Below the pieces are notes generated by a model. It was not told the origin of the DNA and ran no database searches. It saw only the letters and a list, made by a program, of their open reading frames with translations. The translations under genes were made by a program, and so were the position numbers. A DNA stretch of 38,582 bases from an uncultured Alphaproteobacteria bacterium. GTDB taxonomy: Bacteria > Pseudomonadota > Alphaproteobacteria > HIMB59 > GCA-002718135. Shown in pieces: positions 34,084-38,582 of the stretch; position 1 is the first letter of the stretch, and the number at the start of each line of letters is the position of its first letter. The stretch covers positions 1 through 38,582 of the forward strand of contig CACLBK010000001.1 of assembly GCA_902605135.1 (NCBI GenBank), written 5' to 3'.

Positions 34084-34512
34084 ATGGCGAAAGAAATTTT
34101 AGGATTAATAAAATTACAAATACCTGCTGGAGGAGCTAACCCCTCACCTCCTGTTGGCCCTGCACTTGGGCAAAGAGGTCTCAACATAATGGATTTTTGT
34201 AAAGCATTTAACGATAAAACTAAAGATTTAGAAAAAGGTGCACCAATTCCAGTTGTTATCACAGCATATAAAGATAGAAGTTTTGACTTTACTACAAAAT
34301 TACCTCCAGTAAGTTATTATCTAAAAAAAGCAGCAAAAATAAAAAAAGGAAACTCTACTCCTGGAAGATCGCTGGTAGGTAAAGTATCAATACAAGATAT
34401 TGAAAAAATTGCCAAAGAAAAAATGAGAGATTTAAATGCTATTGATCTAAATGGTGCAATGAATATGGTTAAAGGATCTGCTGTTTCAATGGGTATGGAG
34501 GTAGTAGGTTAA
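34084..34512 (+). CDS. rplK: 50S ribosomal protein L11
   Basis: A 142-residue protein with the N-terminal [20 protein letters not shown] block that binds thiostrepton-type drugs and the stringent-response factor, and the C-terminal rRNA-binding domain with [17 protein letters not shown] and the late [18 protein letters not shown]. It is part of the GTPase-associated centre. The stop overlaps the rplA start in TAATG. Confidence 0.98.
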   Translation: MAKEILGLIKLQIPAGGANPSPPVGPALGQRGLNIMDFCKAFNDKTKDLEKGAPIPVVITAYKDRSFDFTTKLPPVSYYLKKAAKIKKGNSTPGRSLVGKVSIQDIEKIAKEKMRDLNAIDLNGAMNMVKGSAVSMGMEVVG

Positions 34513-35201
34513 TGAAAATAACAAAAAATAGAAAACAAATGTTAAATAATTTTGATACCTCTAAAATTTATGAACCACTAGAAGCAATCAAAATTTTGAA
34601 AGAAAAATCTTATGTAAAGTTTAATGAAACAATTGATATTTCAATTAATCTAGGTATCGATAGTAACAAAACTGATCAAAATATTAAGGGTGTTGTAAAT
34701 CTTCCCAAGGGATCTGGAAGAACTGTAAGGGTAGCAGTAATTGCAAATGAAGACAAACATAATGATGCTATAAATAATGGTGCAGATTTGGTTGGAAGTG
34801 ACGATTTGATTGAAACAATTTCAAAATCAAAAATTGATTTTGATGTACTAATTTCGACTCCAGATATGATGCCTAAACTAGGTAAGGTTGCAAAAATACT
34901 AGGTCCAAAAGGATTAATGCCAAATCCTAAACTTGGGACTGTAACTAATGAAATTTCTCAATCAGTAAAAGACGTTAAATCAGGTCAAGTTAAATTCAAA
35001 AATGATAAATCTGGTATCGTTCATGCTGGTGTTGGAAAACTAGATTTTAGTGAAGAAGACTTGTTAGAAAATATTAAAACATTTTATTCTTCAATTAGTA
35101 AAAGTAAACCTGATTCCATTAAGGGTTCTTTTATAAAAAAGGTTACCATAGCTTCAACTATGGGATTTGGATTAAATATTAACCAAGCTAGCTTGCGTTA
35201 A
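34512..35201 (+). CDS. rplA: 50S ribosomal protein L1
   Basis: A 229-residue protein of the L1 stalk. Typical blocks are FNETIDISINLGIDSNKTDQ, LPKGSGRTVRVAV, STPDMMPKLGKVAKILGPKG and LMPNPKLGTVT. In many bacteria L1 represses its own operon by binding the mRNA. I did not locate an obvious L1 mimic upstream of rplK. It is followed by a 183-base non-coding region carrying the L10 leader. Confidence 0.98.
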   Translation: MKITKNRKQMLNNFDTSKIYEPLEAIKILKEKSYVKFNETIDISINLGIDSNKTDQNIKGVVNLPKGSGRTVRVAVIANEDKHNDAINNGADLVGSDDLIETISKSKIDFDVLISTPDMMPKLGKVAKILGPKGLMPNPKLGTVTNEISQSVKDVKSGQVKFKNDKSGIVHAGVGKLDFSEEDLLENIKTFYSSISKSKPDSIKGSFIKKVTIASTMGFGLNINQASLR

Positions 35202-35212
35202 TTAATCCAAAA

Positions 35213-35229
35213 GATGATCTTTGATCATC
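35213..35229 (+). promoter_or_regulatory. Small hairpin after rplA
   Basis: GATGATC at 35213-35219 and GATCATC at 35223-35229 form a perfect 7-bp stem with a TTT loop, 12 bases after the rplA stop. There is no U-tract, so it is not a terminator. It directly precedes the L10 leader and may be a processing or stability element. Confidence 0.4.
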
Positions 35230-35230
35230 A

Positions 35231-35308
35231 CCTGTCAAAGACTGCAGGAGCTTTTAGCTTAATATCCTGCATAGACTGAAGCGAGTCATTGATTTGCTTC
35301 TTGACAGG
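35231..35308 (+). promoter_or_regulatory. Ribosomal L10 leader-like RNA
   Basis: The region upstream of rplJ folds as a three-way junction. The closing stem pairs CCTGTCAA (35231-35238) with TTGACAGG (35301-35308). An inner stem pairs TGCAGGA (35243-35249) with TCCTGCA (35265-35271). A second arm pairs GAAGC (35278-35282) with GCTTC (35296-35300), extendable by two pairs. AGACT-type asymmetric strands beside the stems could form the kink-turn bound by L10. Position and form fit the known L10 leader, by which the L10-L12 complex represses translation of rplJL. Confidence 0.75.
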
Positions 35309-35310
35309 CT

Positions 35311-35341
35311 TTAAATTAGTTTGGTGGGCAAACTAATTTAA
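35311..35341 (+). promoter_or_regulatory. 12-bp perfect hairpin between L10 leader and rplJ start
   Basis: TTAAATTAGTTT (35311-35322) pairs perfectly with 35330-35341 around a GGTGGGC loop. A further GC pair can form across a bulged T. It stacks directly after the L10 leader closing stem and lies 43 bases before the rplJ GTG. No U-tract follows, which argues against a simple terminator. It may expose or hide the rplJ ribosome site or be cut by RNase III. Confidence 0.5.
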
Positions 35342-35384
35342 GCTAATATTGGATCCTTTGGGTTCAATTAAAACCGAGGTTGAC

Positions 35385-35906
35385 GTGAAACGTTCTGAAA
35401 AAAAAGATTTTGTAAGTAATCTTAAAGAAGACTTTTCTAATGCTACTTCTGTAATTGTTGCCGAATATTCTGGGCTAACAGTTAATGAAACGGAGCAACT
35501 AAGAAAAGAAATGAGAGATAATGGAGCAAAATTTAAAGTAACTAAGAACAGACTTACTAAACTTGCTATATCTGAAACTCAATTTAAAGATATTTCAGAA
35601 CTTTTTAAAGGTCCAACAGCAATTGCTTATTCTGATGATGCAGTAGCACCAGCAAAAGTAGCGGTTAGCTTTGAAAAAAAATTTGAAAAGTTTAAAATTA
35701 TTGGCGGAGGTTATAATGGTGAGAAAATTGATAAAGAAAAAATTGATTTTCTTGCAAAATTACCCTCTTTAGATGAGTTAAGAGGAAAAATAATAGGATT
35801 AATTTCTGCACCTGCTCAAAAGATAGCTTCAATTACAGCTGAACCTGGAGCGCAAATTGCAAGATTAATTAGTTCTAATAGTAGCAATAAACAAGAGTCG
35901 AACTAG
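35385..35906 (+). CDS. rplJ: 50S ribosomal protein L10
   Basis: A 173-residue protein that anchors the L7/L12 stalk. GTG 35385 is the best start: GAGG lies five bases before it, and it gives the usual N-terminus VKRSEKKDFVSNLKEDF. The frame is open to TTG 35349, which would add 12 unlikely residues. Conserved blocks are SVIVAEYSGLTVNETEQLRK, AKFKVTKNRLTKLA and the C-terminal helix that binds L12. It is preceded by the L10 leader and a 12-bp hairpin. Confidence 0.97.
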   Translation: MKRSEKKDFVSNLKEDFSNATSVIVAEYSGLTVNETEQLRKEMRDNGAKFKVTKNRLTKLAISETQFKDISELFKGPTAIAYSDDAVAPAKVAVSFEKKFEKFKIIGGGYNGEKIDKEKIDFLAKLPSLDELRGKIIGLISAPAQKIASITAEPGAQIARLISSNSSNKQESN

Positions 35907-35924
35907 GTAAATAAGGAGAAATAA

Positions 35925-36302
35925 ATGGCTGATTTAAATAAAATTGTTGAAGATCTATCTTCTCTTACCGTTCTTGAAGCAGCTGAATTAAGTAAATTGC
36001 TTGAAGAAAAATGGGGTGTATCTGCTGCGGCACCAGTTGCAGTTGCTGCTGCTCCAACAGCAGGTGGTGGAGAAGCTGCTGCAGAAGAGAAAACAGAATT
36101 TGATATTGAACTATCTGAAGCTGGATCTAATAAAATTGCTGTAATCAAAGAGGTGAGAACCATTACTGGTCTTGGCCTTAAAGAAGCAAAAGATCTGGTC
36201 GAAGGTGCGCCTAAACCACTAAAACAAGGGGTTAAAAAGGAAGAAGCTGAAGAAATGAAAAAAGCTTTAGAAGCAGCAGGTGCTAAGGTTTCATTAAAAT
36301 AA
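35925..36302 (+). CDS. rplL: 50S ribosomal protein L7/L12
   Basis: A 125-residue stalk protein with N-terminal dimer helices ([20 protein letters not shown]), an Ala/Gly/Pro-rich hinge near 37-52, and the C-terminal factor-binding domain ([29 protein letters not shown]). An ideal AAGGAG lies six bases before the ATG, in keeping with its four- to six-fold excess over other ribosomal proteins. An attenuator follows before rpoB. Confidence 0.98.
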   Translation: MADLNKIVEDLSSLTVLEAAELSKLLEEKWGVSAAAPVAVAAAPTAGGGEAAAEEKTEFDIELSEAGSNKIAVIKEVRTITGLGLKEAKDLVEGAPKPLKQGVKKEEAEEMKKALEAAGAKVSLK

Positions 36303-36307
36303 TATAT

Positions 36308-36336
36308 AGGCCTTTTATAAGGCCTGTATTTTTTTG
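36308..36336 (+). terminator. Attenuator-type terminator between rplL and rpoB
   Basis: AGGCCTT (36308-36314) pairs with AAGGCCT (36319-36325) around TTAT, followed by a run of Ts at 36329-36336. This is a proper intrinsic terminator, placed six bases after the rplL stop. Because rpoB follows in the same direction without its own obvious promoter, it probably ends only part of the transcripts, as known for E. coli rplL-rpoB. Confidence 0.8.
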
Positions 36337-36360
36337 AGTAGATTAAATAAAGGAGTTAAA

Positions 36361-38582
36361 GTGAGTTTAGACCATATTAATTTGAAAAAAATAAGAAAAT
36401 CTTTTGGAAAAATACCTCTTGTAACATCTTTACCTAACTTAGTAGAAGTTCAAAAAAGATCATTCGATAATTTTTTACAACTTAAAACTGATCCTGAAAA
36501 AAGAGAAAATATTGGTTTACACTCGATTTTCAAATCCGTTTTTCCAATTCACGATTATACAGAAAGAGCTACTGTAGATTATGTAAGCTATAATCTAGGT
36601 GTTCCAAAATATGATGTTGAAGAGTGTTCACAAAGAGGAATGACTTATGGAACCCCATTGCTTGTAAACTTTAGACTAATAATATGGGACATAGACGAAA
36701 TTGCGGGAACAAAATCAGTAAGAGATATAAAAGAACAAGAGGTTTACATGGGTGATATACCCCTAATGACAAAAAATGCAACTTTTGTAGTGAATGGAAC
36801 AGAAAGAGTTGTTGTTAGTCAAATGCACAGATCGCCTGGAGTATTTTTTGATCATGATTATGGTAAAACTCATACAAGTGGAAAATATCTTTTTAATGCA
36901 AGAATTATTCCTTACAGAGGTTCTTGGTTAGATTTTGAGCATGATGCAAAAAACAATATTCATGCAAGAATTGATAGAAAAAGAAAATTTCCAGTTACAA
37001 CTTTATTTAAATCTCTTCTTAGTAATTCATCTGAAAAATACATCAAAGAATGTCAAGATAGAAAGATAGAACCTGATGCTAAGAGAATTTTAGGAATGAC
37101 AAGTGAAGAAATATTATCACTTTTTTACGATAATATTGTTTACAGAAAAAATAATTTTGGATGGTCATTTAAACAGGATCTGACATTTTTTAAAGCTAAG
37201 ATTTTAAATTTTGATTTACTTGACTCAAATAATGGTAAAATCTTAGTTTCTAAAGGTACAAAAGTTAATCAAAAGATACTGAATGATTTAAAAAAGAAAA
37301 AAATTTCAAATGTTACGATTAGTGAAGAATCTCTTTTGGGTTTATTTACATCTTCAGATATAATCGATGAAAAAACAGGGAAGATTTTTTTTGAAGCGGG
37401 TTATGAAATTGATGAAATTTTTCTACAATTTTTAAATGAAAATAAATTAAATAAGATTGATATTCTTAAAGCAGATAATATCGAAATTGGATCTTACATT
37501 AGAAATACTTTGCAGTCTGATAAAGCAAGATCAAGAGAAGAGGCGTTGTTTGAAATATTTAAAATATTAAGACCAGGAGAACCACCTACTATTGAAACTG
37601 CAGAGAATCTTTTTAATAACCTTTTTTTTAATTCGGATAGATATGATTTATCATCTGTGGGGAGATTAAAAATAAATGCTAAGTTTAAAAAAAGCACTCC
37701 CATTGATCAGAGAGTCTTAGATAAAAGTGATATTATTGATGTTGTTAATCATATGCATAATCTAATAGATGGTAAAGGTGAAATTGATGATATTGATCAT
37801 TTAGCCAATAGAAGAGTTAGGTCAGTTGGAGAGCTTCTAGAGAATCAATATAGAATTGGTTTATTAAAGATGGATAGAGCAATTAAAGAAAGATTAAGTT
37901 CTCTCGAAGTCGATAATATTATGCCTCAAGATATAGTTAATGCAAAACCTGTTGTAGCATCAATAAAGGAATTCTTCGGACTAAGTCAACTCAGTCAATT
38001 CATGGATCAAACAAACCCTTTAAGTGAAATTACTCACAAAAGAAGGGTATCTGCTCTAGGTCCTGGAGGATTAAACAGAGAAAGAGCTGGATTTGAAGTT
38101 AGAGATGTTCATCAAACTCATTACGGTAGGATTTGTCCAATTGAAACTCCTGAAGGAGCAAACATTGGATTAATTAATAGTTTGGCATCTTATTCTAGGA
38201 TTAATAAATATGGCTTTATTGAAACTCCTTACAGAATTGTTGAATCTGGAAAGGTAACAAATAAAGTAATATATTTGAGCGCAATTGACGAGGAAGATTT
38301 TGTAATAGCCCAAGCAAATGCTGAAATAAATTCTAAAGGTAAATTTTCAAATCAAATTGTAAGCTGTAGAAAAAATGGAGAATTTATTAACGTTGATATT
38401 GATGCTATTGATTTGATGGATGTTTCTCCACAACAGCTAGTATCAGTTGCTTCTTCTCTCATTCCTTTTTTAGAAAATGATGATGCAAACAGAGCTTTAA
38501 TGGGTTCAAATATGATGAGGCAGGCTGTTCCACTAATTAAACCAAAAGCTCCACTAGTTGGCACAGGTATGGAGTATACAGT
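36361..38582 (+). CDS. rpoB: RNA polymerase beta subunit (5' part, continues beyond window)
   Basis: The frame runs from GTG 36361 to the window end, 740 complete codons of about 1,370. AAGGAG at 36350-36355 sits five bases before GTG and decides the start. The N-terminus ([20 protein letters not shown]), [20 protein letters not shown] and the rifampicin-pocket block [20 protein letters not shown] followed by [13 protein letters not shown] are typical. Residues equivalent to E. coli Asp516, His526 and Ser531 are the sensitive forms. It is the core catalytic subunit, with rpoC expected downstream. Confidence 0.98.
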   Translation, partial: MSLDHINLKKIRKSFGKIPLVTSLPNLVEVQKRSFDNFLQLKTDPEKRENIGLHSIFKSVFPIHDYTERATVDYVSYNLGVPKYDVEECSQRGMTYGTPLLVNFRLIIWDIDEIAGTKSVRDIKEQEVYMGDIPLMTKNATFVVNGTERVVVSQMHRSPGVFFDHDYGKTHTSGKYLFNARIIPYRGSWLDFEHDAKNNIHARIDRKRKFPVTTLFKSLLSNSSEKYIKECQDRKIEPDAKRILGMTSEEILSLFYDNIVYRKNNFGWSFKQDLTFFKAKILNFDLLDSNNGKILVSKGTKVNQKILNDLKKKKISNVTISEESLLGLFTSSDIIDEKTGKIFFEAGYEIDEIFLQFLNENKLNKIDILKADNIEIGSYIRNTLQSDKARSREEALFEIFKILRPGEPPTIETAENLFNNLFFNSDRYDLSSVGRLKINAKFKKSTPIDQRVLDKSDIIDVVNHMHNLIDGKGEIDDIDHLANRRVRSVGELLENQYRIGLLKMDRAIKERLSSLEVDNIMPQDIVNAKPVVASIKEFFGLSQLSQFMDQTNPLSEITHKRRVSALGPGGLNRERAGFEVRDVHQTHYGRICPIETPEGANIGLINSLASYSRINKYGFIETPYRIVESGKVTNKVIYLSAIDEEDFVIAQANAEINSKGKFSNQIVSCRKNGEFINVDIDAIDLMDVSPQQLVSVASSLIPFLENDDANRALMGSNMMRQAVPLIKPKAPLVGTGMEYT

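Noticed and set aside
35311-35341. Terminator before rplJ
   Set aside because: The long stem is not followed by Ts and rplJ needs expression from this transcript.
36403-38564. Minus-strand open frames inside rpoB (37494-37703 and 38352-38564)
   Set aside because: They are shadows of rpoB, whose plus-strand frame is uninterrupted from 36361 to the window end.

Overview
The window looks like a piece of a small, AT-rich, streamlined marine-type alphaproteobacterial genome. The alphaproteobacterial signs are a Shemin-type 5-aminolevulinate synthase, a GcrA-family protein, a MotA/MotB-like peptidoglycan-binding pair, and the order tRNA-Tyr, tRNA-Gly, tuf, tRNA-Trp, secE, nusG, rplK, rplA, rplJ, rplL, rpoB. 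The lysine-, isoleucine- and asparagine-rich proteins, very short intergenic gaps, and convergent genes whose stop codons touch or overlap suggest genome streamlining. I lean towards a SAR11-like or HIMB59/AEGEAN-169-like bacterium, but no rRNA is present to settle this.

Layout. Positions 1-3712 hold a probable gene tail, a LysE-type exporter, yajQ, rmuC, a YqaA-type membrane protein and an M24 peptidase. Positions 3713-8951 are a complete peptide/nickel-type ABC importer (binding protein, two permeases, one protein with two fused ATPase domains), with a hairpin between the binding-protein gene and the first permease gene. nth follows at 9094. Positions 9749-14517 are a heme operon on the minus strand, transcribed hemC(D)-hemE-hemH-hemF-hemJ. 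A cytochrome b561 gene and hemA diverge from it. With hemB, which is not here, these genes would take glycine and succinyl-CoA to protoheme. Positions 16411-22371 hold an EamA transporter, a 52-codon lipoprotein gene hidden at the end of a pentapeptide-repeat gene, the MotA/MotB-like pair, cyclopropane fatty acid synthase and a 74-residue GcrA-like protein without the usual N-terminal DNA-binding domain. Positions 22531-25659 hold a small membrane protein, msrA, a Nudix hydrolase, a small exported protein, a peroxiredoxin and an agmatinase-family gene.

Positions 25656-28593 are a sugar-acid/fucose module (Eda, KdgK, RhaM/FucM-type mutarotase, GH29 alpha-L-fucosidase). The fucosidase loses its N-terminal part at about 28590. 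At the same point a formate dehydrogenase alpha subunit begins on the other strand, itself lacking its N-terminal iron-sulfur region. This head-to-head junction of two broken genes is the most striking anomaly. It is either a rearrangement or an assembly/amplification chimera, so everything left of about 28590 may not be truly adjacent to everything right of it.

Positions 30573-38582 hold a 40-residue lipoprotein, tRNA-Thr, rlmB on the minus strand, and the translation/transcription block ending inside rpoB. An L10-leader-like RNA lies before rplJ and an attenuator-type terminator lies between rplL and rpoB.

I did not find an obvious new defence, CRISPR or mobile system. The most unusual candidates are the truncation junction, the free-standing GcrA C-terminal domain, the long coiled-coil MotA/MotB-like pair with its pentapeptide and lipoprotein neighbours, and the divergent HemC with a cryptic HemD-like C-terminus.
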